Of a stretch of DNA of 64,000 nt, positions 44,013-55,082 are shown piece after piece. The stretch is from positions 833,501 to 897,500 of the forward strand of contig CAHIKZ030000837.1 in assembly GCA_903632075.3 (NCBI GenBank). The letters run 5' to 3'. Origin of the DNA: Acanthosepion pharaonis (taxonomy: Eukaryota; Mollusca; Cephalopoda; Sepiida; Sepiidae). Numbering within the stretch: position 1 is the first letter of the stretch; each line of letters begins with the position of its first letter. The position numbers were made by a program, and so were the translations under genes. Below the pieces are notes generated by a model. That model saw nothing but the letters and a program-made list of their open reading frames with translations, was not told where the DNA came from and did no database searches.

Positions 44013-44325
44013 CTCTTCAGGGTTCCTTTGTGACTGTCGCGTTGCATGTACGCCAACAATCATACATTTGAAGCATGATAATACACCGTGTTACGGGTCC
44101 AAGTTACCAAGAAGTGGTTTGAGCAGCTCATTGGATACATTTAAGCGTATGTTTATGCAATGCGCCAAAACGTATAGAATAGTAGTCGGTAAAGATAACG
44201 TCAGGTGGTTCACTGGTACCTTGATATCATGGGAAAACCGAGATCAATATACAGCGTGCGATCGATAAATTCTCGTCTAAATTACGAAAAAAAAGAAAAT
44301 AACAATGGCATTCTATTTTAGATGA
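44013..44325. other. Unassigned sequence
   Basis: No recognised element. A 66-codon frame at 44068-44268 reads PCYGSKLPRSGLSSSLDTFK, vaguely transposon-like but not assigned. Confidence 0.3.
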
Positions 44326-44329
44326 TATA

Positions 44330-45127
44330 TTTAGCAAAACTGCACAAAAATATCTTGAAATACTAAAGCATAAATTTATTCAAGAAATCGCCATTAGCTT
44401 CAACCACGGCATCCAGACAACTTCGGAATCTCCTGTATCTCTTCTCGTTGGTCTCCATGTTTAAGTTGGTGAACACTGCCATAATCTTTGCATTCAGCTC
44501 ATCTTTGGTGTTACAAGGTTCTTGTTTGTCTCTTGCTCAACTGCGCCCCACTTATAATAATCAAGAGGGTTTCAGCCTAGGGAGTTAGGTGGCTATATGC
44601 ATCGGGTGATGTGTTCGCAGAAATTGTCTTACAGCCATGATTGGGCTTTTCTGCTTTTTGTGCCATAGTACATTTTCCTCTGACCAGACATATTGTCTTC
44701 CATCAGCTATTCCCTTGACCCATGCCAACACTCCCTCCTCAAGGCACTTGATGTAGATCCCCGTGTTGAGTCTGGCGCCCTCACCAACAAATTCGGGAGT
44801 TCTTTTCTTATCAAAATGATTAAAGTGACTTTTCGGAGCTGCCGTACCTTCTCAATCACAATTAGACTAATCTAACTCTTTTCAAATTCACTGCACTCAG
44901 CTTGACGCCTAAACACACTGATTTTTTTTCTGTATTGGAGCTTCTGGTGCGAATGCCAAGCAGTATGCCGTTTCCAAGTTTTTGGCAGTGTGAATTGCGT
45001 CATGGTGCTCTTTTATTCACAGACTGTGCCCAACTGACCCTACTATAGTGTGTAGTCGACAAAATCAAAAACAAAAACACGCATGCGCGAAATTAAAAAT
45101 ATAAAATTTAAACATCGCACCCTGTAA
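44330..45127 (-). pseudogene. Mariner/Tc1-type transposase relic (copy B) with one terminal repeat
   Basis: In minus sense the start region reads close to MTQFTLPKTWKRHTAWHSHQ, and further on NPLDYYKWGAVEQETNKNL-type sequence at about 44525-44580 gives the final catalytic segment of mariner-like transposases. The outer right end TCGCACCCTGTAA (about 45115-45127) is the inverse of the start of copy C at 49.3 kb (TTACAGGGTGCGA), identifying the terminal inverted repeat. The left end is truncated before its terminal repeat. Stops and shifts make the gene dead. Confidence 0.65.
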
Positions 45128-45129
45128 GT

Positions 45130-45688
45130 TATGCCCCGCTATCTATTGAATCAGAATGAATGCCGGGTACTTGTATTCTGAAGGACACTCGAGGTGTGTC
45201 GTTGACAGATGTCATACTGTCTCTGCTGTTTCATATTGATGAATTAAAAAAGTGTTTGATAAAGAACGTCACAAAGGACTTTTCGTACTGATAGGTAGCT
45301 TTTACATATTTCGGAAGGATATTAGAATATATACTGGGAGCAAACCGCCGGAAGATGAATGCAAAATGGATTCGGTGAACATACAAAAAAAAGTACCTGT
45401 TTGATCATTGTTAAGAGAAAAAAAATGGCGGTACTGATTTTTTCAAACTCATTTAGATATCAACTAAACCTTTCCCTATATAATTGTGATCTATGATCGC
45501 ATATGATTTATAACGTTGAATTTGGTTAGAAAATATAACACAGCTGCAAAATGAATCCCCCAAAATATGACTCGCTTCTGAGGGATATTTTTCTAAAGAA
45601 CAGAACAACGGAAAGTAATTTAAAGTGAAGTGTTTTTCATCGGATTTATCCAACATATACACTGAGAAGATTCAGAAAGAATTGAAAA
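45130..45688. other. Unassigned sequence
   Basis: No coding or shared repeat signal recognised. Confidence 0.4.
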
Positions 45689-45689
45689 T

Positions 45690-46455
45690 CCCACCATTAT
45701 TAATTACTGACCAGTACAATACTATCAACATGTGAAGATGACTCACTGTTAATAGCAGGCACAAAAAGAAAACTACAATGATTGCTCCAGAAGATAGTGA
45801 GCAGTATTTGCAAGAAGACAGAATTTATGTGTCACAGAAAAGAAACGACACTACATAAAATTACAATTTGGAGATACCGAAATCAAGAAAGTACAATAGT
45901 TTAAATATTTGGGAATTATTTTAACTAAGGACAGAAATTACGACACCTAATACGAAGATGCATTTGGATAGTGAAAACTACTTTCCAAAGAGTAAGGAAA
46001 ATATTAAGAGACAGAGAAATCTCTTTTGAAACAAGGAAAATACTACTGAAATGTTATGCAATATCAGTCTTTGTAAATGGCAATGAATGAAGCAGGAATC
46101 TGAAGCAAACGTAATTCAGTTCTATAGAAGGATACTGAAAATAACATGCACTGAACATGTGAGCAACTTCGAAATTTTATAGAAAATGGAAACAAATCCT
46201 CTTAAGCTTAACATCAGAAAGTGACAGCTAAAATTTCTAGGTCATAATAATGCGGAAAGAGTATCTAGAAAATTTGACACTCACAGGAAAGGAAGAGGAA
46301 ACAATTGGTATTCCTAGCTACGGAACTTGTGTAAATGTTTCGCAGAGCAGGATTTAAAAGAGACAGCGAAAATGCCAACATTGAAAAGAGTAAAAAAAGA
46401 ACAGGGACCTATGGCGAGCCATTATCGCTAACACCCTGAAGAACGTGCAGATTTC
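45690..46455 (+). mobile_element. RTE-like LINE fragment (copy f), longest 5' extent
   Basis: This copy reaches furthest into the RT. It contains an equivalent of QFGDTEIKKVQ-FKYLGIILT-KDRNYDT (45866-45950), i.e. the RT thumb 'FKYLG' segment. It then passes through AAATGTTATGCAATATCAGT, GAAAATAACATGCACTGAAC and finally RDLWRAIIANTLKNVQ near 46400-46450. Stops and shifts are present throughout. It shares its order with copies b and c. Confidence 0.65.
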
Positions 46456-48465
46456 TCGCCATTCTATAATGTTTCTTAGTGTGCTAATCTAGTCCTGTTT
46501 GGATCTTCCATTAATTGACTCGAGTGTGTCACTTTACATTCTTTCGTGTCAATTTACGCACCATTTGTAAACTTTATGTACCCCAAGAATAATGTATTAT
46601 TCCAGCAGAATAAAGCCCCTGGTCATCTGGTTCGCGTATCGCGGAAGTGTTTTGACCAGCATATTGAAGAAATCAGACAAAAGCTGTGACTCAGCGTACA
46701 TTAGTTAATACACGTATGTGTGGCTTACGGTGGAGAGGTCTATTTCCACGCAAATCTCGCAACTACATCTTTCAGAGTGCTATCAATATTGAATTACTCA
46801 ATCTCTTTCCATAGATCTTTCGATCGCTTGTTGAATCGATGCCACATTGAGTTATTGCAACACACCTTGATATAGACTACCCTACACGATAGCAGTTTAT
46901 TTTAATTTTTATTTTCGGCACGTTAGCGGATATGCGCCTAAATGTGTATGTAAAATATATTGGAATCACTTTATATTAATAAAGATTAAAACAGAGATAG
47001 ATTATAATTTTTTTTTTACTGTGATTGTAATAATACTTTCCATGGACAGAAATCATTTTTGTATCTCTCATAATATTTTAATCTATTGATGATAATTTGA
47101 TTTGATTTTCTTCCTAATGCCGAAAGCAACATTGATGCTGAGAAATTAAGATATAACAATCAATATGTACCAATCATATTAGAGATACTGTTTGCTTTCG
47201 TTGAAAGACAGTAATTAATTTAAGTCGTTCACCTACATCTGGTATCATCTGCTAAATACACATCTTTTTAGCACACAATATCTTTGTATCACAAAAAATC
47301 ACCAATGTATTCGTACCGCTCACTTTACTATTACCAGATGACGAGTGGAAATTCTTTAAACTGAAACCTATAGCCATGACTATGATCGAAATAAGAAAGG
47401 CGATTGGCAGGATAAGTGAAAAGCAGTAAATAAAATAAAATAAAGATCAAGTTGGAAAGAAAGAAGAACAACCTTAAGATATTTCGAGTGACACGCAGAG
47501 AATAAAAAAGAAAAAGATCGTCAAGTAGAAAATAAAAAGAGAGAGAATGTCTGGCAGTACGAAGCATAAATGGCTGTCGCTGGAGAGACTCTTGAGCCTA
47601 ATCGTTATCAAGCTTAAACTAGAACTTTGACTCTCATCCGTTCTTGTTCCAGTCGGGCCCATTCAAAATATACCACGTTCACATCATGGCAAGTGGTACA
47701 GATGAATGAAAGTCTAAATCCCGTTGCATTGCAAACGTTAAAGAATCAATAAACTTTCAGCAGTTTCTACCATATTGATTCAATGTTTTGTTGTTTCTAT
47801 CTTTTCATTTAATGATCATGTGGAATTTTTATTTTTATTTGCTGTTACCGCTTCCATGGTTGAGCAAAAACTTCCAACCCTAATCAAACAACGTGTCAGT
47901 TTCAGGAACTCAGGAAAAAATAGCCTATCAACCTGTGGGGAATTTGTCCCCCGTTCAAAATGAGTAATCCCATCATTCGCTGGTCTTGACAGAATTATGA
48001 CCCAGCGAATCCAATCCGCCTGTAGGGTGAAAGATAATAGCTGTACTGGTCATTCTTCTGTTTTCTCTCTTGCCTAGAATGCATTTCGATTATATTATAA
48101 TAAAAAAAACCAATGACAAAAGGCAAAACCATTAACCAGTCAGCACCTAAGAATCAAGTAACGCTGAACCAAAAACAAGACCTACAAATGGGAAAAATAA
48201 CAGTCAATATATGCCAAAAACATCCAAAAGGCGAATGTCTTCAGTAAATTTATGAAGAGTTTAAATAATAGAAAATAACGTTAAAAAACAAACAAACTAC
48301 GGAATGAAGAAAAGAGATAATTTTGAAGAAAACTTAGCAGAATACATTAAGGTCAGAGCTACAAGAATTAGAATTGAAAGATCTTAGATAAGTCTGGAGA
48401 ATTCACCTCGTCTTTTGCCGCAATATCATCTGACCACTTAAGGCGATTCAACACTGAGGACAAGA
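46456..48465. other. Unassigned sequence
   Basis: Longest stretch without any recognised element. Several 60-80 codon frames have no domain. Confidence 0.4.
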
Positions 48466-48469
48466 CAGA

Positions 48470-48470
<1 letters not shown>

Positions 48471-48518
<48 letters not shown>
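48471..48518. repeat. (TA)n microsatellite
   Basis: Uninterrupted TA repeat adjoining palindromic family P. Confidence 0.95.
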
Positions 48519-48520
<2 letters not shown>

Positions 48521-48683
48521 GAAATGGACAAAATCCGACAATTTATTTATTAAAGACATTTTTATGTTTAACGTTCTTTTTATAGATACAAGTATTTAAG
48601 TAAATGCTCTGTTTATAATAATTAAATTAATACTGTTTATTATAAACAGAGCATTTACTTAAATACTTGTATCTATAAAAAGG
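48519..48683. repeat. Palindromic element, family P (copy 3)
   Basis: Arms 48576-48620 and 48632-48682 are inverted copies (TATAGATACAAGTATTTAAG, TAAATGCTCTGTTTATAATA) around an 11-base AT centre. The left flank GGACAAAATCCGACAATTTA is shared with 33.6 kb. The right arm joins directly to the Penelope-like GIY-YIG region. Confidence 0.75.
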
Positions 48684-49213
48684 GCATTATCTATGAGTTC
48701 AAATCCCCTTTAAGGAACTGCGTTCCTCACCAAACCGGACTCATAAATAATTACATCGGCTACACAACCACATGTTTATCCAGACGTCTTACATTACACC
48801 TATCTGATCACAGTTCCATCAGAACACATTTAAACACACACTCAGATTTACCCGACACTATTAGGAACAAACTAGTAGAAAACACAAATATATTAACTGC
48901 ATCCACTTGCAAAAAAAGACTAAAAATAATGGAAGCTCTAATAATAAAAAAGAAAAAACCAACTCTTAACAATATTAACTATTAACAAAGCCACAATGTG
49001 CTAACCGTATTCGGAAACTAAAAACATCACTACCACACACTGAACATACACAGAACACACACACTCTACTAAGCTGAAAGCGCTCGGAAATACAGAACAT
49101 TCGGACAGTTCTTACACACTCTTTGTCCAGAAAAGAAAGCTCTTGTCAGAACACAAGAAAAATTAAATAAAAAGCTCAACCGTAGTACCTTGTCTGTCGT
49201 TTTTAATGAAACA

Positions 49214-49216
<3 letters not shown>
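48684..49216 (+). mobile_element. Penelope-like element 3' part with GIY-YIG relic (copy 2)
   Basis: A + frame reads NNYIGYTTTCLSRRLTLHLS, then DHSSIRTHLNTHSDLPDTIR, then ILTASTCKKRLKIMEALIIK and KKKPTLNNI. This is the GIY-YIG nuclease domain of Penelope-like retroelements: 'Y(I/V)G.T...L..R...H', a conserved 'SI..H' and the helix 'L.I.EA..I....P'. The upstream reverse transcriptase is missing. The 3' UTR (CACAATGTGCTAACCGTATT, CTTTGTCCAGAAAAGAAAGC, TTTTTAATGAAACATGCA) is colinear with 14.0-14.28 kb and runs straight into (TA)n at 49217. One frameshift lies upstream of the domain near 48720. Confidence 0.7.

Positions 49217-49253
<37 letters not shown>
49217..49253. repeat. (TA)n microsatellite
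   Basis: TA repeat directly after the Penelope-like 3' end. Confidence 0.95.
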
Positions 49254-49255
<2 letters not shown>

Positions 49256-49312
49256 AAAAGAACAAATACGAAACGTATATCAGTCTAACGTGTTACACTT
49301 TTATTAAAGGTT

Positions 49313-49790
49313 CGGTTACAGGGTGCGATGGGTAAATATTCGCTATATTTTTAATTTAACGCCTCTGTGTTGTTTGTTTTGATTTTGTCGACTGCTCAGT
49401 ATAGTAGTGGCAGTAGGGCACCGTCTGTGAGTAAAAGAGGACATGAATTAATTCACTCCACCAAAAACTTGTAAACGGCTTGCTGTACTGTTTGGCATTC
49501 GCGCCGGCGGCTGCGATACGAACATTCCAGAGCGTCTGGGTTTCAATCTGAGGAGAGTACAGAGGATTCGGAAAGTATTGGATGTATCTAATGATGATTA
49601 CGAAGGTACGGCGGCTCCGAAAACTAACTCTGATCGTTCTGTTAAGAAAAGAAATCATCAATTCGTTTAGAAGTACTCTCATCGCAGGGCTTTTTCTCAG
49701 ACAGTTATTATGGCTTTCGTGTCTACAGGTAAAATGCCGATGTACTGACGATAATTGCGGAAACACTCTATCATGCTCCAGATAAAATAC
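49313..49790 (+). pseudogene. Mariner/Tc1-type element 5' part (copy C)
   Basis: Begins with terminal sequence TTACAGGGTGCGATG, the inverse of the copy B end. It then carries FTPPKTCKRLAVLFGIRAGG, a helix-turn-helix region (NIPERLGFNLRRVQRIRKV) and DDYEGTAAPKTNSDRSVKKR. This is the N-terminal DNA-binding part of a mariner-like transposase. It has an early in-frame stop after MN, and the catalytic half is absent beyond 49.8 kb. Confidence 0.65.
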
Positions 49791-50080
49791 GGTGTCTCCT
49801 TGGCTGTATCATTAGATATCTCGAAAGCCTTTATCAGGTTCTGACATACAGGTTTTCTCTACAACCTGAAAAGTTGCGGTGTCCCCGGACGCATCTTTGA
49901 ACAGATTCAGTCGGTCCTGTAAAAAGAGTATGCCCCTCCGGGGAATTGGCCTCACGAATGTAACGATCGGAACCTCGGCGAATCTCTTCTTTGCGCAGAT
50001 CTGCGCCCTTATTCACGGTTTCGGAAGACTGATTATTTTTTATGGCGCATCATCTCTTTGCACTTTATCTAAAGCGAGAA
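49791..50080. other. Unassigned sequence
   Basis: Slightly higher G+C. Short open frames on both strands without a recognised domain. Confidence 0.35.
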
Positions 50081-50126
50081 AATATTTTAAGACTTTGTCC
50101 CAAAAATATAGCACACCTTAAAACTA

Positions 50127-50187
<61 letters not shown>
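50081..50187. repeat. Terminus shared with 32.1 kb and (TA)n
   Basis: TTTGTCCCAAAAATATAGCA and CACCTTAAAACTATATTT match 32.11-32.15 kb, then (TA)n at 50131-50187. Confidence 0.6.
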
Positions 50188-50189
<2 letters not shown>

Positions 50190-50292
50190 GCCATCACAGC
50201 TCATCAATGTGGCTAGACGTCCGATTTCCCTAGCTATGATCAAAACCCGGCTGAGTTGGCATCAGTCGGAAATTCTACCCCTAAGCCGTATT
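50188..50292 (-). repeat. SINE family B (copy 2)
   Basis: Antisense copy. GCTCATCAATGTGGCTAGAC, GATCAAAACCCGGCTGAG (B-box region) and GAAATTCTACCCCTAAGCCG (A-box region) are present. Its 3' end faces the (TA)n array, as in copy 1. Confidence 0.65.
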
Positions 50293-50487
50293 TAAGCGTA
50301 ATTATTTTTAGATAAGCACGCAGTGACTGAGAGAACTCGATTCGCTTTACTGAAGAGTCTTGCATTGTTAGCAGTGATAGTTACTGTTTACAAACTCACG
50401 CTTCCTTTTCGGAGATCACAACCGAAATAATTTTTTCTAGAGCATATATAATGTTACACACAGACTGACTATTTCTGTATATATAGA

Positions 50488-50491
<4 letters not shown>

Positions 50492-50527
<36 letters not shown>
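50492..50527. repeat. (TA)n microsatellite
   Basis: Uninterrupted TA repeat. Confidence 0.95.
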
Positions 50528-50530
<3 letters not shown>

Positions 50531-50564
50531 GGGGACAGGGGTAGGTGGAGATAATAATACTTTA

Positions 50565-50632
50565 TGTATATAAATTTACTAATTAACCTATAGCTGGTAG
50601 GAGAAGAGGTGGATTCATACCTTTCTGTTGTG
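50565..50632 (-). repeat. SINE family D fragment (copy 6)
   Basis: AACCTATAGCTGGTAGGAGA and GGTGGATTCATACCTTT match the D body, then similarity stops abruptly at about 50632, close to the likely 5' edge of the Tx1-like LINE. Confidence 0.5.
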
Positions 50633-50689
50633 TATGATACACCTAATTTACATAAGTGGAGTACCGACCATATAAATATGGGTTGGTAC

Positions 50690-51541
50690 CGGAAGACGAC
50701 GGAAGGTTAAGCGACCTTTTTTTTTTGCGTTTACACCGTTTCTTCTCCTGACCGGTGCTAGACATATTTGCTGTCTACCAAAGGACTATTTTTCAACTTT
50801 TCAGACTGCCTTAATTTAGTTTTTTTTTGACTCTTTTGTTAAATTTGTCATTTTTTTCGAACTTTCTTATTTTGACCTTTTGTTTTTTCCTTTTAATTTC
50901 CTTTCCTTTTAACCGTTACTTCTTTTTGTTATTAATTATTTCTGTTTTGATTTTTATTTACGTTTTGCTTTTTCCGTGTTAAGTCTTTTTTTTTTCAGTA
51001 CCCACATCCCGGAGTTTTTCTGTTTATTTTTTCGTTTCTCGTTTAACCTTTTTATTTTTTACGTGTTAATTATTTCTGTGTTACCCGTTTAAAAAAAAAA
51101 AAAAAGTCTACGTGTTTATAATATTTGTTTGTAATTTCTGTCCCTCCTCTTTTTTAACGTTATTGGGTTGACCGTTTTTTAGCGGCAGCCATTTTGTAAT
51201 TTGTAACTTTTTTGTGTTTCGTACGTATTGCGTTTTCTTTTTTTTCTCCGTTTATATTTATTAGTTTTTAATTTGTAGCTTGCTTGTCTGTTGTACTTGT
51301 AATTAAGTTCTTTCTTCGTCTTTGTGAACCTTGTTCACATTTTCTCGTCTGTCCATTTGTTTTACCTGTTTACATTTGTGGTTATATTTTTTTGCACACG
51401 TCCTTCTGTATTATTGTCTGTTTAAATTGTTGTTAAGCAAACCCTTTTTACCCTCCCCTTTTATTTGTTTTTCTCCCTCCCTCCGCCTACAAGGCGGTTT
51501 CCCCACCCGTATTTACCCCTCCCCTTCCTTATTATTTAATT
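50690..51541 (+). promoter_or_regulatory. Presumed 5' UTR of the Tx1-type LINE
   Basis: About 850 bp of strongly T-rich + strand without the usual TA arrays precedes the ORF1 start, ending in CCTCCCCTTCCTTATT. In LINEs the internal promoter lies here, but no specific promoter motif is identifiable. Confidence 0.5.
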
Positions 51542-52381
51542 ATGGATAAGAAAAAGGAAAAAAAGCCACCCTCCTTTTTGGCCATAAAAAAAAAGCCTAA
51601 AAAGGCTATACGTAAACACCTTTTTAATCCTACTAAGAAAGATCCCCCGGACAAAGATAACTTAGAGGAATTTCCTGCGCTAGAGACTACTTCCCCTAGC
51701 AACATTGATGCTGCTGGGGAAAAAGAAAATGAAAAAGAAAAAAATAATAATATTTCTACGGAAGCCGAAAATGGCAATAATGAAAAGGACTCACCTATGG
51801 AGGCCAATAATGGCCAAATTTCAGAAAAAAGTACAGATTCCAGAAAAAAACCGCAAACTGAGCCTGAGGCCGGGGAATCGCCCTCTTGTTGGTCGTCCCC
51901 TCCAAAGTGCATTATCAATTTAGCGGAGTTCTTGGAGCGTGCCAAAAGTTACGCACACCTTGTTGTAGATGGTGGACTTTTGGAAGACCCCCAAGAATTG
52001 AAAAAAATTGACAAAAGAATAGTGTCAGTTTTCGTCGTGGACAAGCGTACGCGCAAAATTTGTCGCTCGACGGAAAACACAGTGTTAAAAGCATTGGAAT
52101 CCTTCGGGTTCAAGCCCCTTAGAATAGTTAAGGGTGCTAAATTTTTCATGTGGGACGTACTGTTGCCCACATCAGAAGATTGCCTTGCCGCGGCTAGCCG
52201 TGAGTTAATTAACAAAGAAATAATACTGCGTACAGAGTACGAAGGCCGACGTAAGACCAGAGTAACGGTATACGAGGTCCCTCCTCAGGTTATCGGGGAA
52301 CATCTCGCTGCGTTCTTCTCTCAGTATGGCGAAATTCTGGGAGCTTCCTGTGATAGCCTGAGCGGGGGGGTGGAGCTTTGA
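51542..52381 (+). CDS. LINE ORF1, N-terminal 279 codons (open)
   Basis: Predicted nucleic-acid-binding ORF1 protein of the Tx1-type LINE. It starts at the first ATG after the T-rich leader. Residues 1-50 are very lysine-rich (MDKKKEKKPPSFLAIKKKPK), 55-120 are acidic/polar and low complexity, and from about 125 onward there is a folded-looking region (CIINLAEFLERAKSYAHLVV ... RIVSVFVVDKRTRKICRSTE ... TRVTVYEVPPQVIGEHLAAF). That region resembles the RNA-recognition-like domains of Tx1/L1 ORF1 proteins. The frame ends at a G7 run (52366-52372), where a one-base shift restores the continuation. The true protein would therefore extend into the next segments. Confidence 0.75.
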   Translation: MDKKKEKKPPSFLAIKKKPKKAIRKHLFNPTKKDPPDKDNLEEFPALETTSPSNIDAAGEKENEKEKNNNISTEAENGNNEKDSPMEANNGQISEKSTDSRKKPQTEPEAGESPSCWSSPPKCIINLAEFLERAKSYAHLVVDGGLLEDPQELKKIDKRIVSVFVVDKRTRKICRSTENTVLKALESFGFKPLRIVKGAKFFMWDVLLPTSEDCLAAASRELINKEIILRTEYEGRRKTRVTVYEVPPQVIGEHLAAFFSQYGEILGASCDSLSGGVEL

Positions 52382-53754
52382 CATCATGTTGGACGAGAAA
52401 GCCTTCCGCTCCATCCCCAACTGTCTGGATGTTGGCGTCTTGAAATTACCGGTCATTGTGACGGGTCGAAGACCGGTATGCTGGAGGTGTGGAGTGACTG
52501 GTCATCTCTCCTCCTCCTGCCCAGAGAAGAAGGCCTCTGGAAGTCAAGCGCCAGTTACCCAAGATCCCCTCTGACCGCGTCTCTAAATTCCGCCTCGCCT
52601 GTAATGGGCGTACCAGCCTCCGGGACCGGGTCGGTTAATCCTCCGGTCGGCGCAACATCAAAAGCCACATTCCCCAAAGAGCCTTCGCCCGCTGCCGGTG
52701 CAGTTGTGGAGAAGGGGGGGGAATGGCTGGTTGCTGGTAAGGCCAGAGGAAGCGCCGGACAGCGGGTCCTCAGTCCCCTGAAGCCCCTAGGAAGAAAGGC
52801 ACATACAGCCCCACTCCCTCTAACAACGTTAAGGGCGATGCCCCGGCCTCTGAAGAATCATTTGAAGAAAAACAAAAAAGATTTGATCCCGGTTATGAAA
52901 AGTCCGAGAAACTAAAAGAATTAAAAAAGCGGCTGGATTCGGAAAGAAAAGAACCAAGCCCTTCTACGTCCTCTAATAGACCCACCCCTTCTCCAAAGAA
53001 ACAACCCCCTCCATCGCCTGCTATTTCACCATCAAAGGCCAAACCCACCAGTAGAGATCCCAGTCCCTATAGGCATAGATCCTTTTATACCCCCATGAAC
53101 ACTCCCACTCCTTCCCCCGTTAAACAAAAACCCACCCCCCTTCATACCCCCAAGCAATCACCGGCAAAAAATGCCGAGATGCCTCCTCCTGCTCCCAAGC
53201 GGCAAAGAAGCCCAACTCAACAGGCAAAAGAAGAAAAAAAAGAAAGAAAGAAAAGATTTATTTTCAACACAGGAGAGGAGGTATGCCGTATTTCCCCTGC
53301 CCAGGCCGAGAGAGCCCGGGACTATAGTAACAGGGTCAAAGATCTGAAGTTCCTGCTCTCAATCAAACAGTTTGCTGACCTAGACATTGAGGAGCCTAAA
53401 AACTTCCCAAATGCCCAGAGGGTCCTGACAGTTATTAGGTCAGGACCTGCGGCCAATCAGACTTGGGCGATGGTGGAGGAAGCCGTAAATGCATGTAAGA
53501 TGGCTTTGCCCATCGCCATAGTCGAAAACGATAAATTAAAAAAATTACAACAGTTCTGTGCAGGGACGGTCCCCGTTTTAGTTCACCCATCCCTGTATAG
53601 AGCACTTAAATTGACCTTCCCCTGGGATATCGGCGGTATCTCCCAAGACGGCACCATCAAGAATGAGATGGGCCATGGGTCTATGGGAGACGCGGTCGGT
53701 ATCCTTACCCCGGCCATGTTTAATGCTGGTAAGCAACCCCTAATCGGACTTCTC
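52366..53754 (+). pseudogene. LINE ORF1 continuation: CCHC zinc knuckle, proline-rich region, C-terminal domain (frameshifted)
   Basis: After the G7 run the protein continues in a new frame through IMLDEKAFRSIPNCLDVG to a retroviral-type zinc knuckle CWRCGVTGHLSSSC (CX2CX4HX4C, about 52478-52520). Shifts near 52,565 and 52,740 are needed to stay open. A Pro/Ser/Lys-rich linker follows (PSPKKQPPPSPAISPSKAKP, TPTPSPVKQKPTPLHTPKQS), then a mostly alpha-helical looking segment (ARDYSNRVKDLKFLLSIKQF ... GTVPVLVHPSLYRALKLTFP) up to the ORF2 start. The last frame is open straight into ORF2 with no stop between. Confidence 0.65.
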
Positions 53755-54590
53755 ATGTCTCTCTGGTTAGCTACGTTAAATGTGCGGGGCCTGAGGTCCG
53801 AGTCTCGCAGGGGCGAGGCTCTCTCGTGACCTTCAGCGCCTCGGGGTGAATGTTTGTTGTGTGCAAGAGACCCATTTTTCTTCTCATGACCGTGAGGATA
53901 TACTGTCTAAGGGGTTCGCCCTTTTTTTCAGCATGTTTTGATGGTCGTTCGAGGGGTGTCTCTTGGCTAGTGAGCAAGTCTTTGGAGGCTGCATGTTCCC
54001 TTGTCTTCGCAGATCCGGCGGGCAGGCTTTGCGTGCTGGATGTTACTATAAAGGATAAGGCTTTACGTCTCATTGGGGTTTATGCGCCCAATGTTCATGC
54101 TGAGCGGCCTGCTTTGTTTCGGCAGATCGAGCCGTTTTGACGACTTCTCGTCGGGTAGTCTTAGCGGGGATTGGAATGCCGTCCTTGACCCCGATATAGA
54201 TCGTATAGGTAAAAAACCGGGTACTAACAATCCTGATGTGAAGGCATTTCGGGACTTTATCGACAGGTTTGATCTTGTCGATAAGTACCGGAATGAGCAC
54301 CCTCAGGAGGTAGCATGGACTTGGACAACTAGTGGCAACTCGGCCAGTGGCTCGCTTGCGAGCTACCTGGACCGAGTGTTAGTTAGGAGAGTCGACGTAG
54401 GGCTCTTAGAGTGTCCAAGTTTCCATTATATAGTTTACACGGATCATAGGCTTGTCCGGGTCCGTGTAAACTTAGATAAACCTAAGGTTAGATTGGCTGG
54501 TTACTGGAAATTTAACTGTTCACTTTTCGGTGAACAGGATTTCCGGGACCAGCTGCTACTAATGATTCAGAGGGAATTGACGGGGCGGTT
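53755..54590 (+). pseudogene. LINE ORF2: APE-type endonuclease domain (frameshifted)
   Basis: The ATG at 53755 gives MSLWLATLNVRGL, the usual first strand of APE endonucleases. After a shift near 53,826 comes CVQETHF (catalytic Glu in QETH). After a shift at the T7 run near 53,925 come DVTIKDKALRLIGVYAPN and then GDWNAVLDPDIDR (GDxN active-site motif) in a further frame. SYLDRVLVRRVDV (position of the conserved 'R(I/L)D') and YTDHRLVRVRV (the catalytic '(S/T)DH') complete the domain. All hallmark residues are recognisable although spread over three frames, so this copy lacks endonuclease but descends from an active one. Confidence 0.8.
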
Positions 54591-55082
54591 GTGGGTAACG
54601 CCTGGTGGGGAAAATTAAAATCAAAAATTAGAACGTTTGCTGCCGATTTTAGTCGTCGACTCAATCTAGATAGACTAGCGGCGCAAACGGCATTAGAAGA
54701 TAAAGTTGATCGGGCCGTCAAATCCCGTGTTAGTGGGGACATAGTCTTAGCTAAGGCAGAGTTGGCCTCCTTGCTTATCAAGAAGGATCAAGCTCTGGTA
54801 GTTAGGGCTAGGCTAAAGAGAATGTCTTCTGAGGCGACGAATATGGCCGCAGAATTGCGTGCAGAGGAAAATCGGAACGCGGCTAAGCGACATATAGCGT
54901 GCGTCACATTGCCGGATAAGCGGACCGTGACTACAAGCGCGGGCATATGCGAGGCCTTTCGGCTTTATTTTCAGGATCTTTTCACCAGGGAGCCCGGTCT
55001 GAGCTCTGCTCAGTTCGATGCCTATTTGGCTGACTTTCCCTGCCTTGAGGCAGCTGAAGCGGCTAGGTGCGAGGGTCCTTGA
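54591..55082 (+). pseudogene. LINE ORF2: endonuclease-RT linker and RT entry (frameshifted, deleted at end)
   Basis: The frame continues as WWGKLKSKIRTFAADFSRRL, then KRHIACVTLPDKRTVTTSAG and ICEAFRLYFQDLFTREPGLS, the typical linker ahead of the RT. It ends in EAARCEGP with a stop, immediately before LRLSPVFVPLLQLIYNHW in another frame. The conserved block normally found here (with an SPGLDG-type motif) is missing, indicating an internal deletion of some tens of codons at about 55,078. Confidence 0.7.

Noticed and set aside
51532..51945. 137-codon minus-strand frame opposite ORF1
   Set aside because: It is the antisense shadow of the lysine-rich, acidic ORF1 start.
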